From: PALSA-612 sp963776735
GTDB lineage: Bacteria > Actinomycetota > Thermoleophilia > Gaiellales > Gaiellaceae
Assembly (NCBI GenBank): GCA_963776735.1
Contig: CAVZNV010000016.1
Span: 434,001 to 498,000 of the forward strand
DNA length: 64,000 bases
Direction of reading: 5' to 3'
In this document: positions 33,406 through 41,869 of the stretch, in pieces
Numbering within the stretch: position 1 is the first letter of the stretch
Layout: the number at the start of each line of letters is the position of its first letter
Translations under genes and position numbers: made by a program
Notes under the pieces: generated by a model
What the model saw: the letters and a program-made list of their open reading frames with translations, nothing else
Database searches by the model: none
Told to the model about the DNA's origin: nothing

Positions 33406-34391
33406 GCCCGGACGCGCGCATGACGCTGGACGAGGTGGGCAAGCTCGCCGGGCGGATCCTGGACGAGGTCGAGCGGGCCGTCATCGGCAAGCGCGACGCG
33501 CTCGAGCTCGTCCTGCTCGGCCTCCTCGCCGACGGTCACATCCTGATCGAGGACTTCCCGGGGCTCGCGAAGACGCTGATCGCGCGCTCGTTCGCGCAGG
33601 TCGCGAGCATGGAGTTCCGGCGCATCCAGTTCACGCCCGACCTGATGCCGGCCGACGTCACCGGCTCCTCGATCTTCGACCAGCGGATCTCGGACTTCGA
33701 GTTCCGGCCTGGCCCGATCTTCACGAACCTCCTCCTCGCCGACGAGATCAACCGCGCCCCACCGAAGACGCAGGCGGCGCTGCTCGAGGCGATGCAGGAG
33801 CGGCAGGTGACGATCGAGGGGATCACTCGCCCGCTGGCGCGGCCGTTCCTCGTGCTCGCGACGCAGAACCCGATCGAGTACGAGGGCACCTACCCGCTGC
33901 CCGAGGCGCAGCTCGACCGGTTCCTCCTGCGCATCGGCGTCGGCTACCCGAGCCGCGACGACGAATGGAGCGTGCTCGAGTCGAGGATCGAGCGGCGGGA
34001 GGACGAGGTCGAGCTCGAGCCGGTCGTCGACGCCGCGTCGCTCTTTGCCATGCAGCAGGCGATCGAGCAGGTCTACGTCGCGCAGAGCATCGGCTACTAC
34101 ATCGTCGACGTCGTGGCGGCGACGCGGTCGAGTCCGAGCGTCCAGGTCGGCGCCAGCCCGCGCGGCTCGCTGGCCGTGATGAAGCTCGCGCGCTGCAAGG
34201 CAGTGCTCGAGGGACGCGACTACGTCACGCCCGAGGACGTGAAGGCGATCGCCGTGCCCGCGCTCGCGCACCGGCTCGCGCTGCGCCCGGAGCTGTGGGT
34301 GCAGCGGATCAAGCCCGACGACGTCGTCGCGGAGCGCCTCGAGACCGTGCCGACCCCGCGCGCCGAGGACGTCACGCCGAGCGCGCGATGA
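33402..34391 (+). CDS. MoxR-family AAA+ ATPase
   Basis: About 329 residues. The Walker A-like motif is EDFPGLAKTL, the Walker B region LLLADEINRAPPKTQAALLE and sensor 1 LATQNPIEYEGTYPLPEAQL are typical of MoxR chaperone-like ATPases, with SPRGSLAVMKLAR near the C-terminus. These ATPases are thought to help assemble or activate a protein complex, often with VWA-type partners. GTG 33402 overlaps the previous stop (GTGA), and ATG 33420 is an alternative. Confidence 0.92.
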   Translation: MSPDARMTLDEVGKLAGRILDEVERAVIGKRDALELVLLGLLADGHILIEDFPGLAKTLIARSFAQVASMEFRRIQFTPDLMPADVTGSSIFDQRISDFEFRPGPIFTNLLLADEINRAPPKTQAALLEAMQERQVTIEGITRPLARPFLVLATQNPIEYEGTYPLPEAQLDRFLLRIGVGYPSRDDEWSVLESRIERREDEVELEPVVDAASLFAMQQAIEQVYVAQSIGYYIVDVVAATRSSPSVQVGASPRGSLAVMKLARCKAVLEGRDYVTPEDVKAIAVPALAHRLALRPELWVQRIKPDDVVAERLETVPTPRAEDVTPSAR

Positions 34392-35662
34392 GGCGCACGG
34401 CAGCTCCGAAGCTCCCCGTCTACGCGGGGCTGTCGGGGCTCGGACTCCTCGCGGCGCTCGTGCTCGGCCAGCCGCTGCTGGTCACGCTCGCGGCGCCGTT
34501 CGCTCTCGTGCTCGTCGCCGGCCTGATCCTCGGCGACGACCCCGGGCTCGACGCGACCGTCACGCTCGACCGCGAGCGCGTGCTGGAGGGGGACGAGGTC
34601 GAGCTCGCGCTCGAGCTCGAGGCCAGGCGCGGCGTCTCGCGACTCGACGTCCTGATCCTGCTCCCGGAAGGACTCGTGAACGAGGAGGGCGCCAATCCCG
34701 TCACGGTCCGCCTCGAGCCGCACGAACCGCTGACCGTGTCGCTGAGGCTGCGCGCTGCGCGCTGGGGCGCGTACGTCGTCGGCGACACCCTGCTCCGGGG
34801 CCACGACACGCTCGGTCTCTTCCGTTTCGACCGGACCGTGCTGCGCAGCTGCGAGCTCCGCGTCTTCCCGCGCGAGGAGCAGCTGCGAACGATCCTGCGG
34901 CCGCGCGACACGCAGCCGTACGCGGGCGACGAGGTCGCGCGGAAGCGCGGGGACGGGATCGAGTTCGCGGACATCCGGCCGTTCGCGTTCGGCGATCAGG
35001 TGTCGCGGGTGAACTGGCGCGCGACGGCTAGGCGCGGCGAGCTCTGGGTGAACGACAGGCATCCGGAGCGGAACACGGACATCGTGCTCTTCCTCGACAC
35101 GTTCACGGAAGCGCGGACCGGCGAGTCCAGCACGCTCGACTTCGCCCTCCGCGCGGCCGCGACGCTCGCCCGCGCCTACGTGGGCACCCGCGACCGCGTC
35201 GGGCTCGTCAGCTTCGGCGGCTCGCTCCGCTGGCTCAAGCCCGGAACCGGCGAGACGCAGCTCTACCGCATCTGCGAGGCGCTGCTCGACACGCAGATCC
35301 TGCTCAGCTGGGCGTGGCGCGACATCGCAGTCGTGCCGGCGCGCGTCCTGCCGCCGCAGGCACTCGTGATCGCGCTGACGCCGCTGCTCGACGAGCGCAT
35401 GCTCGGCGCCCTCTTCGACCTGCGGGCGCGCGGACACGACCTGATGGTGATCGAGGCGTCGCCGGAGCAGTACGTCGAGGCAGGCGAGCGCCCCCAGGAC
35501 CGGCTCGCCTTCCGGCTCTGGAAGTTGCGACGCGACGCGCTGCGCGACCGCCTGCGGCAGGGCGGCGTGGCGGTCGTCGAATGGCACGAGGGCATGCCTC
35601 TGGCTGTCGGAATCGAGGAGGCGGGCGCATTCAGACGCCACGCATTCTCCGGCCGCGGCTGA
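34388..35662 (+). CDS. DUF58 (VWA-like) protein
   Basis: 424 residues. Two N-terminal hydrophobic segments are followed by an extracytoplasmic-like beta domain. The DUF58 core has DGIEFADIRPFAFGDQVSRV and NWRATARRGELWVND. A von Willebrand A-like region starts at IVLFLDTFTEA, a degenerate MIDAS-like motif. It is the usual partner of MoxR. ATG 34388 overlaps the MoxR stop by 4 bp (ATGA). Confidence 0.9.
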   Translation: MRRTAAPKLPVYAGLSGLGLLAALVLGQPLLVTLAAPFALVLVAGLILGDDPGLDATVTLDRERVLEGDEVELALELEARRGVSRLDVLILLPEGLVNEEGANPVTVRLEPHEPLTVSLRLRAARWGAYVVGDTLLRGHDTLGLFRFDRTVLRSCELRVFPREEQLRTILRPRDTQPYAGDEVARKRGDGIEFADIRPFAFGDQVSRVNWRATARRGELWVNDRHPERNTDIVLFLDTFTEARTGESSTLDFALRAAATLARAYVGTRDRVGLVSFGGSLRWLKPGTGETQLYRICEALLDTQILLSWAWRDIAVVPARVLPPQALVIALTPLLDERMLGALFDLRARGHDLMVIEASPEQYVEAGERPQDRLAFRLWKLRRDALRDRLRQGGVAVVEWHEGMPLAVGIEEAGAFRRHAFSGRG

Positions 35663-36195
35663 AGCTGCGGAGGCCGCGTCCGCGCTGGGCGCGGCTCCTG
35701 CGGGCGGGCGGCGCGCTCGCGTGCGCGGCGGCGCTCGTCGTCTACCCCGCGCTCGAGACGCCGAGGCTCGCCTGGCTCCTGTGGATGATCGCAGCGGTCG
35801 CGCTCCTCGTGCTCGTCGCCGGGCTCGGCTGGCGCCGCACACCGCTCTTCCTCTGGGCGCTGGCCGTCATCGGCGTCCAGTACGCGTCCTGGCTCGAAAT
35901 CGGCACGCACGCGCTCGACCAGCGCGCACCCGTCGTCGGCGCGGGGCTGCTGCTGACCGCGGAGCTCGCCTTCGACTCGCTCGAGCCGGAGCTCGGCCCG
36001 GCGACGTCGACCGCGGCGCTCGCACGACTGATCGTGATCGCCGCCGTGCTGCTCGTCTCCGTCGGCTTCGACGCGATCGTGCTCGGCGCGACGTCGATCC
36101 CGGTCGGCGGCGGGATCGCGCTCACCGCCGTCGGCGTAACCGCGGCGGTCATGGCGCTCGGGCTCGTCTTCAAGCTGGCGTCGGGCCACCGCTGA
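35659..36195 (+). CDS. Membrane protein of the MoxR/DUF58 operon
   Basis: About 178 residues with five hydrophobic segments, including LLRAGGALACAAALVVYP, LAWLLWMIAAVALLVLVAGL and ALARLIVIAAVLLVSVGF. Not assigned to a named family. The start is uncertain: the frame is open upstream into the DUF58 gene, and a CTG at 35659 right at the DUF58 stop (35660) fits the coupled style of this operon. No standard start codon was found close to the first membrane segment. Confidence 0.5.
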   Translation: MKLRRPRPRWARLLRAGGALACAAALVVYPALETPRLAWLLWMIAAVALLVLVAGLGWRRTPLFLWALAVIGVQYASWLEIGTHALDQRAPVVGAGLLLTAELAFDSLEPELGPATSTAALARLIVIAAVLLVSVGFDAIVLGATSIPVGGGIALTAVGVTAAVMALGLVFKLASGHR

Positions 36196-36196
36196 C

Positions 36197-36598
36197 GTGA
36201 GCGGCGCCTCCGTGCTGACCGTCGACGGCGTCTTCTACGTCGACCTCGAGGACGCGACGGTCGTCGGACCGTCGGCGGACGCCTCCTTCGATCGGCCGCC
36301 CGAGCCTGCGAGCAGACCTCCGCTGCCGCGGCTCATCGCAACCTCCGGCGTCGGCTCCACCGTCGCCGCGGTCGTCGACGCGAAGCCGCCGCTGCTCGTC
36401 TCGCACGACGCCGGCCTGACGTGGAAGGACTCGGGCCGCGGGCTCCCGCCCGGCCACGCGGTCGCGGTGTCGCCGGACGATCCCGACCGGCTGCTCTACG
36501 CGGCGCGCAACCGGCTCTACCTCTCCACGGACGGCGGCCGCTTCTGGAGCTCGCTTGACGTCGAGCTGCCGGACATCGAGAACGTCTCCTTCGGCTAG
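36197..36598 (+). CDS. Short BNR-repeat-like protein
   Basis: 133 residues, soluble. The centre has Asp-box (BNR)-like repeats: LLVSHDAGLTWKDSGRGLP and LYLSTDGGRFWSSLD, typical of sialidase/Vps10-like propellers, but only two or three repeats are present, far too few for a full propeller. GTG 36197 follows the membrane protein by one base, so it belongs to the operon. It ends in a 4-bp overlap with the convergent phzF-like gene. A truncated propeller is possible. Confidence 0.6.
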   Translation: MSGASVLTVDGVFYVDLEDATVVGPSADASFDRPPEPASRPPLPRLIATSGVGSTVAAVVDAKPPLLVSHDAGLTWKDSGRGLPPGHAVAVSPDDPDRLLYAARNRLYLSTDGGRFWSSLDVELPDIENVSFG

Positions 36599-37440
36599 AG
36601 CGAGAACTCGCCGCGCGCGACGACGACCGCGCTGCCGCCAACGTGGACGGCGGCGATCTCGTCGGGCGTCCCCTCGACCCGGGCATAGAGCTTCGACGGC
36701 CGCAGGATCTCGGCGCCCTGCGAGATCACGATCTCCTCGCCGGGTTGGACGCGGCCGTGCCGGACGAGGTGCACGCAGAGCGGGCCTGCCGCCGAGCCGG
36801 TCGCGGGATCCTCGTTGACACCGCCGCCGGGCGCGAACATCCGCGTCTTCCACTCCCGGCCCGAGCCGGCGAAGCAGTTGATCCCGATCACGGCACCGAA
36901 CTCTTCGAGCCGGTTGAGGTCGGGCTTGAGCGCGGCCACGTCGGCAGGCGACGGCAGGCAGACGTAGACGTGCGTGAGCCCGTTGTCGTACAGCTCGACG
37001 GGTAGCTCGGACCGCTCGACGCCGACCGCGGCGAGCAGTGCGTCGGCGTCCGGGAAGGGCACGACCGACGGGAGCGGCTGCGACATCCAGCCGAAGACGA
37101 TCCGCGCTCCCTCGCGCTCGAGTTGCACCGGAACGGTGCCGGCGCCGGTCTCGAGCCTGATCTCGCCGAGCTGGAGCGGGGCGGCGAGCACGAACGCCGT
37201 CCCGAGCGTCGGGTGCCCCGCGAACGGGACCTCGACGGCCGGCGTGAAGATCCGCATCCTCGCGTGACCGTCGGCCTCGGCCGGGTAGACGAAGACGGTC
37301 TCGGAGAAGTTCATCTCGCGTGCGAGGCGCTGCAGCATCTCCTCGGGCAGCTCGCGCGCGTCCGTGAAGACGGCGACCTGGTTGCCTTCGAGCGCTGTGT
37401 CCGTGAAGACGTCGGCGACGACGTAGCGGAACTTGGCCAT
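36595..37440 (-). CDS. PhzF-family epimerase/isomerase
   Basis: 281 residues, the normal length. Typical motifs are VVADVFTDTALEGNQVAV, the catalytic Glu in MNFSETVFV, the GHPTLGTAFVL loop, and CFAGSGREWKTRMFAPGGGV with ATGSAAGPL. Family members include PhzF (phenazine) and other isomerases. No phenazine genes are near, so the true substrate is unknown. ATG 37440 starts the homology directly. Confidence 0.9.
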   Translation of the reverse strand: MAKFRYVVADVFTDTALEGNQVAVFTDARELPEEMLQRLAREMNFSETVFVYPAEADGHARMRIFTPAVEVPFAGHPTLGTAFVLAAPLQLGEIRLETGAGTVPVQLEREGARIVFGWMSQPLPSVVPFPDADALLAAVGVERSELPVELYDNGLTHVYVCLPSPADVAALKPDLNRLEEFGAVIGINCFAGSGREWKTRMFAPGGGVNEDPATGSAAGPLCVHLVRHGRVQPGEEIVISQGAEILRPSKLYARVEGTPDEIAAVHVGGSAVVVARGEFSL

Positions 37441-37486
37441 GCCGGGAACCTACCTCCCGGCCGCGGAGCCAATCCGGAAGCGTTGG

Positions 37487-38458
37487 CTACGAGGTCGACT
37501 CGTACTGCGGGATGAGCGAGATCGCCACCGACGCCGCGCTGTTATACGGGATCGGGTCGAGGCCGCCGGAGATCTTGAAGAACGAGCGGGTTCCGGGGAG
37601 CAGCTTGAAGTTCTCGCCGCCCTGGCCGCCGCCGAGCACGTTGCCGTTCGAGTCGAAGACGACGCACGACATCTGCGCGCCGTCGAGCGTCAGGCTCGGA
37701 TGGACGTTGATCAGGTCGCCCTGAACCGCTCCCAGCCACGCCGGATCGTAGCCCGGGATGAGTTGCACGTTGTCGACCGCCGGCGAGAAGCTCTTCGCCG
37801 ACTTGGCACTGCCGCCGGGGTTGATCACGATCTCGAGCCGCGAGATCGTCTGCGCGCCGCCGAAGCTGATCTCGTTGCCGAGGTCGTACTGGGAGGCGGC
37901 GTTGATGATCGGGATCTGCGCGCTGGCGGTGCCGATCAGGTGGCCGTCCGGCAGCACGAAGTTGACGAGCACCTGCACGTTCAGGGCGTTGCCGTTCGGC
38001 GAGGTGTTCTGCAGCACGAGCCCGTAGCTGACGTTCTCGGACGTGCCCTGGACGCGCGTCGAGTAGCCCTTCTTGAGCACGATCACGTGCGGCGGGATCA
38101 GGCCGCCGACGACGATGATGGCCTTCGTCGCCTTGCCGGCGCCCGTGCAGGCGATGGTCAGCTTGGCCTGCCCGGCGGCTGCGAACTGCGGCACCTGCCA
38201 CTGCCACGTCACCTTGCCGTTCACGACCTGGGTCGGCGGCATGTTCGCCTGCTGGTCGCCGTTCGAGAACTTCACGCTCATCTTGCAGCCGTAGCTCTTC
38301 GAGCTGACGCTGATGACGGCCACCTTGCCCTGGAGGGCACGGGCCGGAGCGTTGATCTTGAGCGGCGCCGCTTTGGCGGCGAAGGCGCCTGCCGCCGCCG
38401 CGCCGGCGCAGAGCGCCACGGCGAGGGCGAGCGAAATCCGATGGAGGCTGCGGCGCAT
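37487..38458 (-). CDS. Secreted protein with FxLYD-like domain
   Basis: About 323 residues from ATG 38458, which places the signal peptide (LALAVALCAGAAAAGAFA) correctly. An Ig-like beta region (VAVISVSSKSYGCKMSVKF, LTIACTGAGKATKAIIVV) is followed by a segment resembling the FxLYD domain (YGLVLQNTSPNGNALNVQVL, PIINAASQYDLGNEISFGG). No catalytic residues are recognised. Likely exported and structural. The gene faces PhzF on the same strand. Confidence 0.65.
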   Translation of the reverse strand: MRRSLHRISLALAVALCAGAAAAGAFAAKAAPLKINAPARALQGKVAVISVSSKSYGCKMSVKFSNGDQQANMPPTQVVNGKVTWQWQVPQFAAAGQAKLTIACTGAGKATKAIIVVGGLIPPHVIVLKKGYSTRVQGTSENVSYGLVLQNTSPNGNALNVQVLVNFVLPDGHLIGTASAQIPIINAASQYDLGNEISFGGAQTISRLEIVINPGGSAKSAKSFSPAVDNVQLIPGYDPAWLGAVQGDLINVHPSLTLDGAQMSCVVFDSNGNVLGGGQGGENFKLLPGTRSFFKISGGLDPIPYNSAASVAISLIPQYESTS

Positions 38459-38522
38459 CACTGATGGTGATCGGCGGCGCGCGCCGCGACCGATCACTCG
38501 ATCGAGGGAAAGGCTGCCGGCT

Positions 38523-38975
38523 TTACCGGGAGCTTTCGGCCGGCTCGGCCGGCCAACGCAGATCGGCGCCGGGGATCGGGTCGCCGTGCGGATCGTGCGT
38601 GGGGAAGCCGAGCGACTCGTCGATCCTGGCCTCGAGCTCCTCGGAGAGCGCGTGCTCGAGCCGGTCGGCCTCGGCGTGGACCTCCTCGACCGGCATGCCG
38701 AGCGTCTCCGACAGGTACTGCTCGAGCAGGCGGTGGTGGCGGATGACCTCGACCGCCGCTTTCTCGCCCGCGCGTGTGAGGACGACGCCGCGGTACGGCT
38801 CGTGGCGGAGCAGCTTGAGCTCGGCGAGCTTCTTCAGCATCGCGGTCGCGGAGGGCGGTGAGACACCGACGCGCTCGGCGAGCGCCGACGTTGTCGCGCG
38901 GCCCTTCTCCTGCTGGAGCTTGTAGATCTCCTTGAGGTAGTCCTCGGCGGTCTGACTGAGCGGCGCATTCGTCAT
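38523..38975 (-). CDS. DtxR-family Mn/Fe-dependent regulator
   Basis: About 150 residues from ATG 38975. The N-terminal HTH has EDYLKEIYKLQQEKG and ERVGVSPPSATAMLKKL. The metal-binding/dimerisation domain has HHRLLEQYLSETLG and HAEADRLEHALSEELEARID. The C-terminal SH3 domain of DtxR/IdeR is absent, as in MntR. It likely represses metal-uptake genes in response to Mn(II) or Fe(II). A GTG at 38993 is in frame, but it lies inside the operator-like repeat. Confidence 0.88.
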   Translation of the reverse strand: MTNAPLSQTAEDYLKEIYKLQQEKGRATTSALAERVGVSPPSATAMLKKLAELKLLRHEPYRGVVLTRAGEKAAVEVIRHHRLLEQYLSETLGMPVEEVHAEADRLEHALSEELEARIDESLGFPTHDPHGDPIPGADLRWPAEPAESSR

Positions 38976-38984
38976 GGAGACGAT

Positions 38985-39001
38985 GTTAGACACACCTAAA
39001 C
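38985..39001. promoter_or_regulatory. MntR/DtxR-like operator
   Basis: On the minus strand it reads GTTTAGGTGTGTCTAAC, an imperfect inverted repeat (TTTAG-N6-CTAAc) resembling DtxR/MntR boxes. It lies 9-26 bp upstream of the DtxR-family start, so autoregulation is likely. It also covers the 3' end of the transposase gene (stop at 38996). Confidence 0.55.
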
Positions 39002-39613
39002 GTCGTCCTGCTCACGGCCGGTCGCCACCAGCTCGAACACCGGCCTCTCCAGACAGCCGGCCGCCGGCCGCTCCGGCCGTGGCCGGCGCTGTCGCTTCAG
39101 AACACGCCTGAGTGACTGTCCCATGGGACAGTCACTCGTTCCGAACCGTTCGAAGTCGGAGCCCATCGCCGACGCGCGGGCCGGCTCGAGCCAGGACCAG
39201 TCCCAGTCGATCGGCGAGGACCTGAGGTTCGCCCGCACCGGGTTCCAGAGCACGTACGGAATGGTGGCCTCGAGGCGAGCATCGTCCTCCACCACCCAGC
39301 TCGAGAACCGGTCTTCGAACAGGTGCCCGCGACGCGCGTGCCGCGCATTGAACCGACGTGCGTACGCACCGTTGAGCTTCCGCAAACCGAGCGATATGTC
39401 TTCCCGGCAGGCTTCGAGCACCGCGTGGTAGTGAGTGCCCATCTCGATAACGACGTGACACCGCCACTGGAACTCAAGCGCCGATCTCCAGAACAGGTCG
39501 GCGAAGTCGAACCGGTCGAGGTCCGTACGAAAGATGAAGCAGCCCCCGGTTCCGCGCCCGGTGACATGGAAGATTCCCTCATCGTCGAGGAGCGACCGAG
39601 CGCGACGCGGCAT
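38996..39613 (-). CDS. REP-associated tyrosine transposase (Y1/HUH family)
   Basis: About 205 residues from ATG 39613. The Y1 transposase core has the HUH-type His pair in GTHYHAVLEA (HYH) and the candidate catalytic Tyr in LRKLNGAYARRFNARH, then YVLWNPVRANL, all typical of the RAYT/IS200-like family. The C-terminal 40 residues are translated from a palindromic REP-like unit (SDCPMGQSL) and may not be functional. The gene is bracketed by perfect palindromes at 39110-39137 and 39706-39741. It is a domesticated single-strand transposase that probably propagates those palindromes. Confidence 0.9.
   Translation of the reverse strand: MPRRARSLLDDEGIFHVTGRGTGGCFIFRTDLDRFDFADLFWRSALEFQWRCHVVIEMGTHYHAVLEACREDISLGLRKLNGAYARRFNARHARRGHLFEDRFSSWVVEDDARLEATIPYVLWNPVRANLRSSPIDWDWSWLEPARASAMGSDFERFGTSDCPMGQSLRRVLKRQRRPRPERPAAGCLERPVFELVATGREQDDV
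39110..39137. repeat. REP-like palindrome, copy inside the transposase gene
   Basis: Perfect 28-bp palindrome with core GACTGTCCCATGGGACAGTC. It lies in the 3' part of the transposase coding sequence. It is one of three perfect copies in the window and is shorter on each arm than the others. Confidence 0.9.
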
Positions 39614-39705
39614 GCCGAGACGGTAGCTCCGCGTGTCGCGAAAAAACCCAGTGCGCATCAATCGTCACAGAATCGGCACGAATCTCGCGTGCCCCTACCG
39701 GACAC

Positions 39706-39741
39706 GTCCTAGTGACTGTCCCATGGGACAGTCACTAGGAC
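39706..39741. repeat. REP-like palindrome upstream of the transposase
   Basis: Perfect 36-bp palindrome with the same 28-bp core except at its outer base pair, plus CCTAG/CTAGG arms as in the copy at 1223-1258. Read on the minus strand, its flank CGTGTCCGG also matches that copy. It lies in the gap between the transposase and the sixA-like gene. Confidence 0.9.
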
Positions 39742-39777
39742 ACGGCCCTTCTGGACGTGCGGAACTATCCTGCGGCG

Positions 39778-40179
39778 GTGCGGCTCTATCTCGTGCGCCA
39801 CGCGGAGGCCGCGCCCGGTGATCCGGACGAGTTGCGGCCCCTGACGGCCGCCGGCCGGGAGCAGGCGCGCGGGCTCGGCGCCCGCCTCGCGGCCGAGGGC
39901 GCGTCCGGCGCCGTGGTCACGAGCCCGCTACTGCGGGCCCGGGAGACCGGCGAGGAGATCGCGCGTGCCTTCGGCACCTCGCCCGAGCCCGACGAGCGGC
40001 TCGCGCCGGGCGCGACCGCGGCTGCGCTGCGCGAGCTCGCGGCCGAGCATCCCGCCGGCGTCGTCGTCGTCGGCCACCAGCCCGACTGCGGCCGCGCCGC
40101 CGCCGAGCTCACGGGCGGCCCCGAGCCGCGCTTCCCCCCGGCAGGCCTGGTCGTGATCGACCTACCCGGAACCGAGTAG
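39778..40179 (+). CDS. sixA: Phosphohistidine phosphatase SixA-like
   Basis: 133 residues, histidine phosphatase superfamily. The catalytic RHG-like motif is LVRHAEA at the N-terminus, and the second His is in VVVGHQPDCG. SixA removes phosphate from a phospho-His on signalling proteins; the actual target is unknown. GTG 39778 is preferred, because the earlier in-frame GTG at 39757 adds residues without family similarity. It ends at the base before the TTG start of the ABC ATPase. Confidence 0.85.
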   Translation: MRLYLVRHAEAAPGDPDELRPLTAAGREQARGLGARLAAEGASGAVVTSPLLRARETGEEIARAFGTSPEPDERLAPGATAAALRELAAEHPAGVVVVGHQPDCGRAAAELTGGPEPRFPPAGLVVIDLPGTE

Positions 40180-41025
40180 TTGCCCGCGGCGATCACCGTC
40201 AGCGACTTGCGCAAGTCCTACGGCGAGGTCGAGGCCGTGCGCGGCGTCAGCTTCGAGATCGCCGAGGGCGAGGTGTTCGGCCTGCTCGGGCCGAACGGCG
40301 CCGGGAAGACGACCACCGTCGAGGTGCTCGAGGGCTACCGGAAGCGCGACGGCGGCGAGGTCTCCGTCCTCGGCGTCGACCCGCAGCGTGCCGGCGGCGA
40401 CTGGCGCGAGCGAATCGGCATCGTCCTTCAGTCGTCGGCGATGTACCCGAACCTGACCGTCGAGGAGCACGTCCGCGTCTTCGCGGGCTACTACTCGCGG
40501 CCGCGCGACCCGGACGAGGTGATCGGTCTCGTCGGACTGGACGAGAAGCGCAGCGCCAGGGTGAAGACCCTCTCGGGCGGCCAGCAGCGCCGTCTTGATC
40601 TCGCGCTCGGCCTGATCGGCGATCCCGAGCTGATCTTCCTCGACGAGCCGACCACGGGCTTCGACCCGGTCGCCCGCCGCGCAGCCTGGGACATGATCCG
40701 CTCGCTCCGACAACTCGGGAAGACCGTGCTGCTGACGACGCACTACCTCGACGAAGCCGAGCAGCTCTCCGACCGTGTCGCCGTCCTCCGCGAGGGCCAG
40801 ATCGTCGCGATCGGCCGCCCGTCCGAGCTCACCGGCGCGCGCGTCGCGACCGAGGTCAGGTACCGGCTGGACGGGAAGGACGTCGTCGTCGAGACGCACG
40901 AGCCGACGAAGCTGCTCCACGAGCTGACCGGCCAGGCACTCGCCGAGGGCAAGGAACTGGAGGCGCTCGAGGTACGGCGCCCGACGCTCGAGGAGATCTA
41001 CCTGTCGCTGACGGGGGACGAGTGA
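40180..41025 (+). CDS. ABC transporter ATP-binding protein (drug/ABC-2 type)
   Basis: 281 residues. Walker A GPNGAGKTTTV, signature LSGGQQRRLDLALGL, Walker B LIFLDEPTTGFD and switch His LTTHYLDEAEQL fit the DrrA/ABC-2 export group. The C-terminal domain is typical. TTG 40180 is the first codon after the sixA stop; the homology begins at once. It pairs with the ABC-2 permease 64 bp downstream. The substrate is unknown. Confidence 0.9.
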   Translation: MPAAITVSDLRKSYGEVEAVRGVSFEIAEGEVFGLLGPNGAGKTTTVEVLEGYRKRDGGEVSVLGVDPQRAGGDWRERIGIVLQSSAMYPNLTVEEHVRVFAGYYSRPRDPDEVIGLVGLDEKRSARVKTLSGGQQRRLDLALGLIGDPELIFLDEPTTGFDPVARRAAWDMIRSLRQLGKTVLLTTHYLDEAEQLSDRVAVLREGQIVAIGRPSELTGARVATEVRYRLDGKDVVVETHEPTKLLHELTGQALAEGKELEALEVRRPTLEEIYLSLTGDE

Positions 41026-41089
41026 GCGTAGGCTCGACGGAGCTCACCAGCGAGCGGGGGTGCCGGCTCCGCCGGCGCCGGGAGCGGGA

Positions 41090-41839
41090 ATGAGCGATCT
41101 CGCGCACGAGTTCCGCACCGAGCAGCTGCTCTTCTGGCGCAGCCGCGAGCTCGCGTTCTTCACGTTCCTGCTTCCGATCCTGTTCTTCGTCCTGCTCGGC
41201 TCCGTGTACGGAAAGGACAAGATCGACCACGTCAAAGGCTCGCGCTACCTGCTTGCCGGCATGCTCGGGTACGGCGTCGTCGCGACGACATTCGCGGGCC
41301 TGGCGATCACGCTCGTGATCCGGCGCGAGTCGGGCGTGCTGAAGCGGTTGCGCGGAACACCTCTGCCGAGCTGGGCGTACATCGGGGGGACGCTCGGGTC
41401 AACGATCTTCGTCTACGGGCTCGAGGCGGTCGCGCTGATCCTGCTCGGAAAGGCGCTGTTCGGCGTGCCGTTTCCGGACCGCTGGCTCTCCCTCGTGCTC
41501 ACGCTTCTTCTCGGCGCGGTCGCGTTCGCGGCGATGGGCATCGGGCTGACGACGGTGATCCGGTCTGCCGAGGGGTCGTCGGCGGTCGTGAACGCGATCT
41601 ACCTGCCGATGGCGTTCATCGCCGGCGCGTTCTTCTCGCCGCACTCGTTTCCGCAGTTCCTGCGCGCGATCGCGGATGTGCTGCCGCTGACGTACTTCAT
41701 CCAGCTAGTGCGGGACGTCCTCCTGCACGGTGAGCAGATCTGGGACCAGCCGCAGGCGGTGCTGGTGATCGCGGCCTGGGGCGCGTTTGGTGCGGTCGTC
41801 GCGCTCCGCCGTTTCCGCTGGGAGCCGCGGGACGCGTAG
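41090..41839 (+). CDS. ABC-2 type transporter permease
   Basis: 249 residues with six hydrophobic segments, including FFTFLLPILFFVLLGSVYG, MLGYGVVATTFAGLAITLVI and AIYLPMAFIAGAFFSP. The ABC-2 signature region LPLTYFIQLVRDVL is present. It exports an unknown compound with the preceding ATPase. ATG 41090 is preceded by GGGAGCGGGA. The frame is open from 41060 without similarity. A GCCGGC-type hairpin lies in the 64-bp gap. Confidence 0.88.
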   Translation: MSDLAHEFRTEQLLFWRSRELAFFTFLLPILFFVLLGSVYGKDKIDHVKGSRYLLAGMLGYGVVATTFAGLAITLVIRRESGVLKRLRGTPLPSWAYIGGTLGSTIFVYGLEAVALILLGKALFGVPFPDRWLSLVLTLLLGAVAFAAMGIGLTTVIRSAEGSSAVVNAIYLPMAFIAGAFFSPHSFPQFLRAIADVLPLTYFIQLVRDVLLHGEQIWDQPQAVLVIAAWGAFGAVVALRRFRWEPRDA

Positions 41840-41869
41840 AAGTCGCGTCCGGCGGGAACAGCGGGTTCG

